A DNA stretch of 32,387 bases from Flavobacteriales bacterium UBA1993. GTDB taxonomy: Bacteria; Bacteroidota; Bacteroidia; Flavobacteriales_G; Salibacteraceae. The stretch's first letter is position 1, and each line of letters begins with the position of its first letter. Positions 22,104 through 29,358 of this stretch are shown here, piece after piece. The notes beneath the pieces are model-generated. The model saw only the letters and a program-made list of their open reading frames with translations. It had not been told where the DNA came from and did no database searches. The stretch is from NCBI GenBank assembly GCA_002336485.1, contig DDCZ01000011.1, forward strand, positions 30,245 to 62,631. The letters are read 5' to 3'. A program made the position numbers and the translations under genes.

Positions 22104-23801
22104 TTAACCGTTCATTGAGATTAAGAATTCCTCGTTGCTTGTAGTGTTTTGCATTTGCTGCTTTAAAAACTCCATTGCCTCGATTGTATTCATGTCTGTA
22201 AGGTGCTTTCGAAGGATCCACATGCGTTGTAACACATCTTTCTCCATCAGCATGTCGTCTCGACGTGTACTTGACGCTACAAGGTCAATTGCAGGGAAGA
22301 CACGTCTGTTGCTCAACTTACGATCCAACTGAAGTTCCATGTTACCCGTTCCTTTGAATTCTTCAAAGATCACTTCGTCCATTTTAGAACCGGTATCAGT
22401 CAATGCTGTTGCGATAATGGTAAGCGAACCTCCATTTTCAATGTTACGAGCAGCTCCGAAGAAACGCTTTGGCTTGTGAAGTGCGTTTGCATCTACACCA
22501 CCAGTTAACACCTTTCCAGAAGCTGGGGCAGTGGTATTATAGGCACGGGCCAATCTCGTAATCGAGTCAAGAAGAATAACCACGTCATGGCCACACTCTG
22601 TAAGTCGCTTTGCTTTTTCCAAAACAATGTTTGAAACCCGAACGTGACGCTCAGCTGGCTCGTCAAACGTGGAAGCCACAACTTCGGCTTTCACACTACG
22701 CTCCATATCCGTAACTTCTTCCGGACGCTCATCGATCAATAGAATCATGAGGTAAACCTCAGGATGGTTTTCGGCGATTGCCGTAGCAATGTCCTTGAGG
22801 ATTTCTGTCTTACCTGTCTTAGGTTGTGCAACGATTAAGCCTCGTTGACCTTTTCCAATTGGTGTGAACAAGTCGATGGCACGTGAAGACATCGTTTGTG
22901 ATCTGTGACCTGTCAGTTTAAACTTCTCTTGTGGGAAGAGGGGAGTTAGGTAATCAAAAGGAACGCGATCTCTTACTTGTGCAAATGGCAATCCGTTGAT
23001 CTTGTCAATTCGGATCAATGGATAATACTTCTCTCCTTCTTTAGGAGGACGAATAGATCCGAGGATCGTATCTCCTGTCTTAAGGCCAAAAAGTTTGATT
23101 TGACTTTGGCTAACGTAAATATCATCTGGAGAAGAAAGGTAGCTGTAGTCTGCTGATCGCAAGAATCCGTAGCCTTCTTTCATTATTTCCAAGCAACCTT
23201 CCGCTGTTACAATTTCATCAAATGAATACTTGTATTCTGCTTTTTCACGGCGATTGCGGTTTCTGTCGTTTCGGTCGTTGCGATCGTTCTTGTCGCCACC
23301 GTCCTTAGAATCGTCAGACTTGTCGTTGCTTGAGTCAGACTTAGAATCTGATCTCTCGGATCCTTCAGTACGCTCTTTTTTATTGTCGCGTCGATTGTCT
23401 CGTTGGTTATCCCGTTGGTTGTCTCGCTTGTTGTCGCGGCGCCCAACTGGTTTTTCTGACGAATCTGAGCCATCTTTTTTGGTCTCTTCTGAATCCTTTT
23501 TGACGTCGTCTCCTGCGGCAGCTGGTGCCTTTTTCTCTGTTTGGGCGCGAGGCTTTCGATCTCGTTTTACCGGTGCTGGTTTTGAATTGGAAGATGACTT
23601 GTCTGATTGCTTTGAATCGGATGATCCTTCTTTCGCAGGCTTTGCCGCTGGTTTTGGAGTTGGCTGCATGGCCTGAATGTCCAAAATTTGGTAGATCAAT
23701 TCTTGTTTTTTCAACTTGTCCGCTTTGGGGACATTTAGCTTTTCTGCTATTTCTTTTAGGTCTGAAACTAGTTTTTCGTTCAGTTCTGTAATGTCGTACA
23801 T
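22104..23801 (-). CDS. rho: Transcription termination factor Rho with long disordered insertion
   Basis: Rho is a ring-shaped RNA helicase that ends transcription of untranslated RNA. The 565-residue protein is longer than E. coli Rho (419) because of an insertion. Order: Rho N-terminal helical domain (about 1-45), a low-complexity charged segment (about 46-187) rich in Lys, Asp, Ser, Arg and Asn with tandem RDN units at 122-140 and NDR units at 172-181, the RNA-binding cold-shock-like domain (about 190-265, 'GYGFLRS'), then the ATPase: Walker A 'AQPKTGKT' (325-332), Walker B 'VVILLDSITRLARAYN', and 'KPKRFFGAARNIENGGSLTII'. Such insertions are typical of Bacteroidota, and one in Bacteroides thetaiotaomicron Rho has been reported to drive phase separation. 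It ends in an intrinsic terminator. Confidence 0.97.
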   Translation of the reverse strand: MYDITELNEKLVSDLKEIAEKLNVPKADKLKKQELIYQILDIQAMQPTPKPAAKPAKEGSSDSKQSDKSSSNSKPAPVKRDRKPRAQTEKKAPAAAGDDVKKDSEETKKDGSDSSEKPVGRRDNKRDNQRDNQRDNRRDNKKERTEGSERSDSKSDSSNDKSDDSKDGGDKNDRNDRNDRNRNRREKAEYKYSFDEIVTAEGCLEIMKEGYGFLRSADYSYLSSPDDIYVSQSQIKLFGLKTGDTILGSIRPPKEGEKYYPLIRIDKINGLPFAQVRDRVPFDYLTPLFPQEKFKLTGHRSQTMSSRAIDLFTPIGKGQRGLIVAQPKTGKTEILKDIATAIAENHPEVYLMILLIDERPEEVTDMERSVKAEVVASTFDEPAERHVRVSNIVLEKAKRLTECGHDVVILLDSITRLARAYNTTAPASGKVLTGGVDANALHKPKRFFGAARNIENGGSLTIIATALTDTGSKMDEVIFEEFKGTGNMELQLDRKLSNRRVFPAIDLVASSTRRDDMLMEKDVLQRMWILRKHLTDMNTIEAMEFLKQQMQNTTSNEEFLISMNG

Positions 23802-23904
23802 ATAGTTTGTAAAATATCTGACTAGGCTTCGGCTTGGTGGCCGATAAAATCAATACGTGTTTTTGATTGTGTTTTCAATAAATGCGTTAGGAACGCAAGA
23901 AGGG

Positions 23905-23946
23905 AAGTGTTAGCGAGGAATCGCTTGTGCAATAATACTAACACTT
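23905..23946. repeat. Inverted repeat in the rho / DUF4293 divergent region
   Basis: AAGTGTTAG (23905-23913) and CTAACACTT (23938-23946) form a perfect 9-base inverted repeat 24 bases apart. Inside is a smaller stem GCGA-GGAA-TCGC (23913-23924), and next to it GCGTT-AGG-AACGC (23884-23896). On the minus strand these lie about 85-145 bases before the rho start, so they could shape its leader or bind a regulator. Confidence 0.45.
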
Positions 23947-23995
23947 TTGTGAAAGTAGTCTAAAGAATGCAATTTTTGCAGTATAATTTCTGAAT

Positions 23996-24451
23996 ATGAT
24001 TCAACGTATCCAATCCGTTTACATTCTAGTAGCGATCGCGCTTCAAGGGCTTTCACTCATTCTTAATTGGTCAACCTACATTGCCGACGACACAGCATAT
24101 TACCTATCTGGCCTCAACACATCCTACGATAAAGTCGATTCGTCGCCGTTGACCTTAGGGATACTTCTGAGTCTGGCGCTGATTATTGTAACGCTTTTCG
24201 TGTATAAAAATAGATCGCAACAGTTGCGGATCGCCAATGTGTCCATAATCCAACTGGTTGTCACACTTGGATTGTTTTCATGGGTGCATTACCAGTGCAT
24301 CGAGGCGTTGAAGGTCGACTTCTCAAGTTTGGATATTGGATATGGTATTGCCGTTGTTTTTCCGATTATTTCAGGTATCCTAATTTGGCTGGCAAAGAAG
24401 GCTATTAAGAAGGATGATGATTTGATCAAGTCAGTCGACAGACTTCGCTGA
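23996..24451 (+). CDS. DUF4293 family membrane protein
   Basis: This 151-residue protein has four hydrophobic segments (about 8-25, 49-69, 76-95 and 115-132). 'MIQRIQSVYILVAIALQ' is the characteristic start of DUF4293, a Bacteroidota family of unknown function. A hydrophilic loop (about 26-46) follows the first segment, and the tail ends in lysines and aspartates ('KKAIKKDDDLIKSVDRL'). It is transcribed divergently from rho, an order I associate with Bacteroidota genomes. An AATTTTTG (one base from TAnnTTTG) near 23970 could be its promoter, with a short leader. Its 3' end overlaps the opposing phosphoesterase gene by 21 bases. Confidence 0.85.
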   Translation: MIQRIQSVYILVAIALQGLSLILNWSTYIADDTAYYLSGLNTSYDKVDSSPLTLGILLSLALIIVTLFVYKNRSQQLRIANVSIIQLVVTLGLFSWVHYQCIEALKVDFSSLDIGYGIAVVFPIISGILIWLAKKAIKKDDDLIKSVDRLR

Positions 24452-24940
24452 TCGAGGCCCAAGTTCAATCACTTGAAGGTCCTTTAAACTTCCATTTTCT
24501 GCCTTTACTTTCAGCAACGTGCGCACTTTATGAAACCCATGCCTGCCCGCCGCGCCGGGGTTGATGTGTAGCAAGTTGAACTTATCGTCTCTAGAAATTT
24601 TCAGTATGTGTGAGTGTCCGCAGATCAGCACATCTGGCAAATGCTCCTTGATTAGCGCTCGGCATTTTTCGTTGTAACGTCCTATGGCGCCAGCAATATG
24701 AATGATCAATATTTTAACGCCTTCAAGATCCAATAACTCCCATTCGGGCAATCGCACTCGGATTACAGTAGAATCGATATTCCCATACACTCCTTTTGTT
24801 CGGGCAAGCGCATCTAACTGATCGAGGACGAATACATCTCCAACATCGCCTGCGTGCAGAATCAAATCCGAATCCTGAAGGTGGTGCGAAATCCGTTCGT
24901 CCAAGTAGCTGTGCGTGTCGCTGATTATTCCAATGTTCAC
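24431..24940 (-). CDS. YfcE/MJ0936-type metallophosphoesterase
   Basis: This 169-residue cytosolic protein shows the calcineurin-like metal motifs in order: 'IGIISDTHSYLD' (D8, H10), 'LILHAGDVGD' (D-x-x-D/H), 'VYGNIDS' (G-N-x-D), 'ILIIHIAGAIG' (H) and 'VLICGHSHI' (GHxH). This is the small single-domain YfcE/MJ0936 family, which cleaves phosphodiesters in vitro; the natural substrate is unknown. 'HINPGAAGRHGFHKVRT' is the usual ending. The start at 24940 fits the first strand directly. The 3' end runs 21 bases into the DUF4293 gene on the other strand. Confidence 0.92.
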   Translation of the reverse strand: MNIGIISDTHSYLDERISHHLQDSDLILHAGDVGDVFVLDQLDALARTKGVYGNIDSTVIRVRLPEWELLDLEGVKILIIHIAGAIGRYNEKCRALIKEHLPDVLICGHSHILKISRDDKFNLLHINPGAAGRHGFHKVRTLLKVKAENGSLKDLQVIELGPRSAKSVD

Positions 24941-25038
24941 CCTGCAAAGGAATAAACTTGATGGCGTCCTTCATCTTTTCCACAAATTCATTGTCGGCAA
25001 CTCCCATTCAACTAGAGTCACCCGAGCATACATCTGGT

Positions 25039-25046
25039 TAAATTTG
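25039..25046 (+). promoter_or_regulatory. Candidate -7 box for ftsE
   Basis: TAAATTTG is an exact TAnnTTTG, with nine bases between it and the ATG at 25056, so the leader would be about five bases or less. I see no good TTG at the right distance upstream. Confidence 0.4.
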
Positions 25047-25055
25047 TATTTAATT

Positions 25056-25895
25056 ATGGAACCAATCGTATCAATTAAGGACTGCAATATTTTCATTGAT
25101 AAGCATCTGATTTTAAAGGATGTAAATTTCAATATCAATAAGGGTGAGTTCATCTATCTCATTGGTAAAACTGGTACAGGAAAGAGTAGTTTACTCAAGA
25201 CATTGTACGGTGAATTAGAGATGACCGATGGAGAGGGCAGTGTAGGAGAGTTTAACCTTCGAAAGTTGAAGCGCAAGCAGGTTCCTTACCTCAGACGGAC
25301 GCTTGGAATCGTCTTTCAAGATTTTCAACTGCTGACGGATAGGTCGGTTGCGGAGAATTTAATTTTTGTAATGAAGGCCACAGGTTGGAAGGACAAGGAT
25401 AAGATGAAGGCGCGGATACAGGAAGTTCTAGAAAAGGTTGACCTAGGAACAAAAGGCTTTAAAATGCCACACGAACTAAGTGGTGGTGAGCAGCAGCGCG
25501 TCGCTATTGCCCGGGCTTTGATTAATGACCCCGTATTGATATTGGCAGATGAGCCTACAGGAAATCTTGACCCAGAGACTTCTGATAATATTCTTCGATT
25601 GTTGTTTGATATTAGCCAGTCTGGTAGATCGGTATTGATGGCTACGCATGATTACGTGCACATGAGCAAGTATGGAAACCGAACACTTCGGTGTGATGCT
25701 GGTGGAGTAGTGGATTCTCGGTTAGAGCAAAGTGCATCGCAAACACCAACTCCGACGAAACCACAAACTGTGGTTCAGGAACCAACACCTGAGCACAAGA
25801 TAGTCGAACAGCCGACTGTGAAACCTGCTACGGAAGCAGATGCCACGTTGGGATCGCTTGACACGCCGCCTGCACCTACCAGTGAGTCAGATTGA
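25056..25895 (+). CDS. ftsE: Cell division ATP-binding protein FtsE-like, with Pro/Thr-rich tail
   Basis: This 279-residue ABC ATPase has Walker A 'GKTGTGKSS' (37-45), Q-loop 'GIVFQDFQLL', signature 'LSGGEQQR' (141-148), Walker B 'LILADEPTGNLDPETS' (from 161) and switch His 'MATHDYVHM' (H198). The order and the 'FQDFQLLTDRSVAENL' text match FtsE, which with FtsX controls peptidoglycan hydrolases at the septum. FtsX is not in the window, so an alternative such as a LolD-type ATPase is possible but less likely. I chose ATG 25056; the in-frame extension from 24915 lacks conserved text. From about residue 225 a 55-residue Thr/Pro/Glu-rich tail extends past the normal FtsE end. The GT2 gene follows after seven bases. 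Confidence 0.85.
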   Translation: MEPIVSIKDCNIFIDKHLILKDVNFNINKGEFIYLIGKTGTGKSSLLKTLYGELEMTDGEGSVGEFNLRKLKRKQVPYLRRTLGIVFQDFQLLTDRSVAENLIFVMKATGWKDKDKMKARIQEVLEKVDLGTKGFKMPHELSGGEQQRVAIARALINDPVLILADEPTGNLDPETSDNILRLLFDISQSGRSVLMATHDYVHMSKYGNRTLRCDAGGVVDSRLEQSASQTPTPTKPQTVVQEPTPEHKIVEQPTVKPATEADATLGSLDTPPAPTSESD

Positions 25896-25902
25896 TTCAT
25901 AA

Positions 25903-26787
25903 ATGCTAAGCATTTTAATACCCGTTTTTAACTATGATGTTCGAGCATTTGTAAAATGCCTGTCTGATCAAAGCGTGGCTCTAGAAGTCTCCGTAGAGAT
26001 TATCTGTTTAGACGACGCGAGCGCGGCAACTTTTCAAGCCCTTAACGCAGAGGTGGCTTCACTGCCGAATGTGGAGTACAGCGTATCAGAAGTAAACCTT
26101 GGTAGAAGCGCTATTCGAAACGCCATGGTGGAAAAGGCTCAATTTGAACATCTCTTGTTTCTAGATTGCGACGGTCGTTGCGCGTATGATGATTACCTGA
26201 GTCGATATCAGCTGGCTTGGAGTGAATACGATGTGATTTATGGTGGACGCATCTACAACGATGAGGCACCAGACGATCACGATTTATATTTTCATTGGTT
26301 TTGTGGACACAATAGGGAAGCGCTATTGCCAATAGCTCGGCAGGAAAATCCGTTCAAGTCGTTCATGACCAATAATTTTTTGGTGCGACGTGCGGTCTAT
26401 GACAAAGTGAAGATGGACGAAGGTGTGGTGGGTTACGGACACGAAGACAGCTTGTTCGCGCAAGAATTGAAGCGGGCTGGATTCAGCATTGACCACATCG
26501 ACAATCCCATTGAGCATGAGGGTATAGAGCCTTTTGAAGTTTTCCTTGCCAAGAGTGAAAACGGCGTGCGAAATCTTGCTCAGTTGATCAAGTCGAAGAA
26601 GGTCGATGATTCCATAAGACTAGTGCGATACTATCACAAATTGAAGCGCCTTGGTGCCTTGCCCATTATCGCCTGGGCAGTGAATCAAATGGAAGGGAAG
26701 ATCATTCAAAATCTACGCGGCCCAGCACCCAATTTGCTGTGGTTCGATCTCTGGAAGCTCGCGAGGCTTCATCGGCACCTGGCCTAG
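25903..26787 (+). CDS. Glycosyltransferase family 2
   Basis: This 294-residue protein has a GT-A fold: 'MLSILIPVFNYDVRAF' opens the nucleotide-binding part, 'IICLDDAS' is the first acidic pair, 'HLLFLDCDG' carries the D-x-D metal motif (D88, D90), and 'VGYGHEDSLFAQEL' the probable catalytic base region. The last 60 residues are basic and helical with no membrane span, so it is cytosolic or peripheral. The acceptor is unknown. It is seven bases downstream of ftsE and almost surely co-transcribed with it. Its TAG stop shares the palindrome CTAG with the stop of the opposing T9SS gene, an overlap of four bases. Confidence 0.88.
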   Translation: MLSILIPVFNYDVRAFVKCLSDQSVALEVSVEIICLDDASAATFQALNAEVASLPNVEYSVSEVNLGRSAIRNAMVEKAQFEHLLFLDCDGRCAYDDYLSRYQLAWSEYDVIYGGRIYNDEAPDDHDLYFHWFCGHNREALLPIARQENPFKSFMTNNFLVRRAVYDKVKMDEGVVGYGHEDSLFAQELKRAGFSIDHIDNPIEHEGIEPFEVFLAKSENGVRNLAQLIKSKKVDDSIRLVRYYHKLKRLGALPIIAWAVNQMEGKIIQNLRGPAPNLLWFDLWKLARLHRHLA

Positions 26788-27002
26788 CGCACAATTAATC
26801 GCTGATGCTCCGTTCCTGAATCGTTCAACACCGTAACCGTATACACGCCTTTCGCAACATTTCGTAGGTCGAGATAGGTGTTGCCGCTGTCAATGCGCTT
26901 CGATTGAATCAACCGACCGTGCACGTCTCTGATCTGCACTTCTTCCGTTCCAGTTAAGGCGTTCAGCTCAATGACCAAGACTCCGTCGGTAGGGTTGGGG
27001 TA
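26784..27002. repeat. 219-bp sorting-domain repeat, copy 1
   Basis: This segment, from the stop codon of the first large T9SS gene through its sorting domain, matches 29140-29358 with five differences by eye (about 98%). The rest of the two genes is much more divergent. The two copies are in the same orientation, 2356 bases apart. Confidence 0.92.
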
Positions 27003-29063
27003 GATTTTGAAACCCTCGCTAATTATGGGCTCAACACCCACAAAGGCAATTTCCACCTTGAAACTATCTATCGCCGTGCAGCCGTGTTCATTGGCCTCGG
27101 TTACGAACAACGTACCTATCGGACCTGCATGCCACAGTACATTGGCGGCGTTTGCCACCGACGATTCTATCTCCCCACCATCCGCTGTCCACACAAAGGA
27201 TGATAAAGCAGTGGTGCTCGTGGTGTAGTTAAACGTGTTCCATGATTGCACTTTTTTCGGACCCTGAATAGGGGCAATGATGGGCGTGTCGTGAATTCGA
27301 TTTTCTAGCACTTCTACATTTTCTGTGTGGACAATGGATGCGCTATCAGTAACTGTAACAGTGTATATCCCAGGACTTAGATCTGTGAACGAAGTGGCCG
27401 ATGAGCCATTACCCCAAAGGATAGAGTAGGGTGGGTTACCAGAAATAATGGTCAAATCAATTGACCCGTTGTCATTTGACATGCATGTAACATTTTCCTT
27501 CGAAATTGAAACAATCAAGTCTTCCGGAACAAATGGCGGATCATAAATGGTGTTGAGGGTAGTGTTGGTTCGTATCGGAGCGTTGTAATCAAAGTAGATG
27601 TCAACGTTATTCATTATTTGGGTGCCAAATGGTAGGCTGTCTTTAAGATTAACCGAAAAAATAAACCAGCCTTTTGAACCTTCAGGGTCGCTGGCGCTGT
27701 CTGGTAAATTAATGTTTTCAAAATCAAATCGGAGGATAGGGCCATCATAGTAGGCAGTTGTCATTGGGTCGCTGCTTTCTATCACCCTCAGCGACGCGAT
27801 ATCAAAGTACTGGCTTAAACTGTCGATAATGAAAACATTCTTAGCTGGAGCAGTCCCCGTGTTTTGAAAATTCACGGTATAGGTTAATTCATTTTGTTCA
27901 AGCGTAACCTTTCCATCATCATCCAATCCTTGTGGCGACACCGTTTTATTGTTAGGGTCATAGGGGCCATCAACCAATAAGGACCAGTTCTCCACATTGT
28001 TATATGTGGCCGTTTCAACCAAGCCTGATTCAATACTGGCGGTGAAGTACACCTTTGAAAGTAGGGTGGCGTTTGTATTTGTAATTGTCTCAAAGGAGGC
28101 ATAAACGAGCGAGGTTGTTTTTGGTGTCCCAACACTTGATGAAAACGAAACGGTCCAGTAAATTGTTTGTCCCACAATGCTATCAGGAGTTGGACCACTT
28201 ATTTGACTTCCTATAACCAGTTGCGAATCGACCGTTAGTTTAACCAACGCAGCGCCCGCTTCGCATCCTCTTACTCTCGATCGAATACTGACTTTTCCGG
28301 TGTCTCCAGGAGCTCCCACCCCAGATATACCATGATGTGCCACTAAGTCAATAGCTGAATTACAAAAGACAGCAAAATCTATGGTGGTGTCGTTGACTGT
28401 AGGGAAAACATATCCATTTGGAGAACATTTTTGATTCGCTAACCCGATACCGATTCGAGCTGTGGCGTCTACCATACCGCTGGGAATGTTGGCTTTATAT
28501 TCACCATTGTCGTCGGAGAATCCCACGCCCGCTATACTTCCAATACTATCTCTAACAACAATTGTGGTGTTCTTGACTTTAGGTTCTGATGCATCCAATT
28601 GACAATTGTTGATGCTATCATAGAAAACAACGCCCTCAGCGTGGATACAATTTGGATAAACCTGAACAAGAGTGTCGCTCCATCCTCCGTAATAATAGAA
28701 ATTAGTATAGGTGGGTTCGATAGGTCGGATTAGAACTCGGAATTTCCCTGGTAGCTGATAGTTGTGAGTAAATGAATAATCGAAGTTATTATAGTATCCA
28801 GTCATCTCGAATTTGCCCGTATCCGAGGTGCCGTCACCCCAAAGCACAACCAATGTAGTTGAGTCCAAACTTCCAGAATAGCCCTGAAAAGCGTTATCCT
28901 CACCATACATTGTAACCGTGGCTGGCAATGGACACACGGAAAAATTGGCAAGGTCGATTCGCTGTCTGAATGCTAGGTTTTGTCCTTTTGCGAATAGCGA
29001 ACATAGAACCAACAAGACGGACAATGCCATCATTGATGGGTATTGGGATAAACATGATTTCAT
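26784..29063 (-). CDS. Large T9SS-exported surface protein, array paralogue 1 (DUF7619 / SprB-like repeat)
   Basis: This 759-residue protein begins with a signal peptide (cleavage near residue 28, AKGQ). Residues 140-235 look like a regulatory or Cna-B-like domain ('GVVFYDSINNCQLDASEP', 'DDNGEYKANIPSG'). About 366-507 is DUF7619-like ('LTYTVNFQNTGTAPAKNV' to 'IYFDYNAPIRTNT'). About 515-590 is an SprB-type repeat ('NVTCMSNDNGSIDLTI', 'GIYTVTVTDS'). About 595-672 is PKD-like. About 683-759 is a type A sorting domain ('FKIYPNPTDGVLVIEL', 'RDVHGRLIQSKRI', 'VAKGVYTVTVLN'). It is exported through T9SS and probably surface-attached; a role in adhesion is inference. The neighbour upstream is a paralogue of the same layout. 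Its last 219 bases are nearly identical to that gene's. Confidence 0.9.
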   Translation of the reverse strand: MKSCLSQYPSMMALSVLLVLCSLFAKGQNLAFRQRIDLANFSVCPLPATVTMYGEDNAFQGYSGSLDSTTLVVLWGDGTSDTGKFEMTGYYNNFDYSFTHNYQLPGKFRVLIRPIEPTYTNFYYYGGWSDTLVQVYPNCIHAEGVVFYDSINNCQLDASEPKVKNTTIVVRDSIGSIAGVGFSDDNGEYKANIPSGMVDATARIGIGLANQKCSPNGYVFPTVNDTTIDFAVFCNSAIDLVAHHGISGVGAPGDTGKVSIRSRVRGCEAGAALVKLTVDSQLVIGSQISGPTPDSIVGQTIYWTVSFSSSVGTPKTTSLVYASFETITNTNATLLSKVYFTASIESGLVETATYNNVENWSLLVDGPYDPNNKTVSPQGLDDDGKVTLEQNELTYTVNFQNTGTAPAKNVFIIDSLSQYFDIASLRVIESSDPMTTAYYDGPILRFDFENINLPDSASDPEGSKGWFIFSVNLKDSLPFGTQIMNNVDIYFDYNAPIRTNTTLNTIYDPPFVPEDLIVSISKENVTCMSNDNGSIDLTIISGNPPYSILWGNGSSATSFTDLSPGIYTVTVTDSASIVHTENVEVLENRIHDTPIIAPIQGPKKVQSWNTFNYTTSTTALSSFVWTADGGEIESSVANAANVLWHAGPIGTLFVTEANEHGCTAIDSFKVEIAFVGVEPIISEGFKIYPNPTDGVLVIELNALTGTEEVQIRDVHGRLIQSKRIDSGNTYLDLRNVAKGVYTVTVLNDSGTEHQRLIVR

Positions 29064-29139
29064 TGGAGAGTAGAGTTGGGGTCTATAAGCGGTTTATTAA
29101 GGTTGTTCTCGAAGATACATTTATCCAACAGAAGTTGCA

Positions 29140-29358
29140 CTAACGCACAATTAATCGCTGATGCTCCGTTCCCGATTCGTTCAACACCGTAACCGTATAC
29201 ACGCCTTTCGCAACATTTCGTAGGTCGAGATAGGTGTTGCCGCTGTCAATGCGCTTCGATTGAATCAACCGACCGTGAACGTCTCTGATCTTCACTTCTT
29301 CCGTTCCAGTTAAGGCGTTCAGCTCAATGACCAAGACTCCGTCGGTAGGGTTGGGGTA
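29140..29358. repeat. 219-bp sorting-domain repeat, copy 2
   Basis: This is the partner of 26784-27002. Two differences fall near the stop end and two about 130 bases in, plus one at the base beside the stop codon. At protein level they give Q to K and D to E changes. Identity ends abruptly at the Tyr of YPNPTDG. Confidence 0.92.

Noticed and set aside
23382..23440. Short tandem DNA repeats resembling a satellite or CRISPR-like pattern
   Set aside because: The units are 9 bases with no spacers and encode in-frame RDN triplets of Rho.
23230..23676. 148-residue plus-strand open frame rich in Ser, Leu and Arg, opposite rho
   Set aside because: It is the antisense shadow of the low-complexity part of rho; the composition mirrors the repeated codons and there is no start context or family signature.
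24915..25055. N-terminal extension of ftsE by 47 residues
   Set aside because: The extra residues are not ABC-like, overlap the opposing phosphoesterase start, and include the -7 box before ATG 25056.
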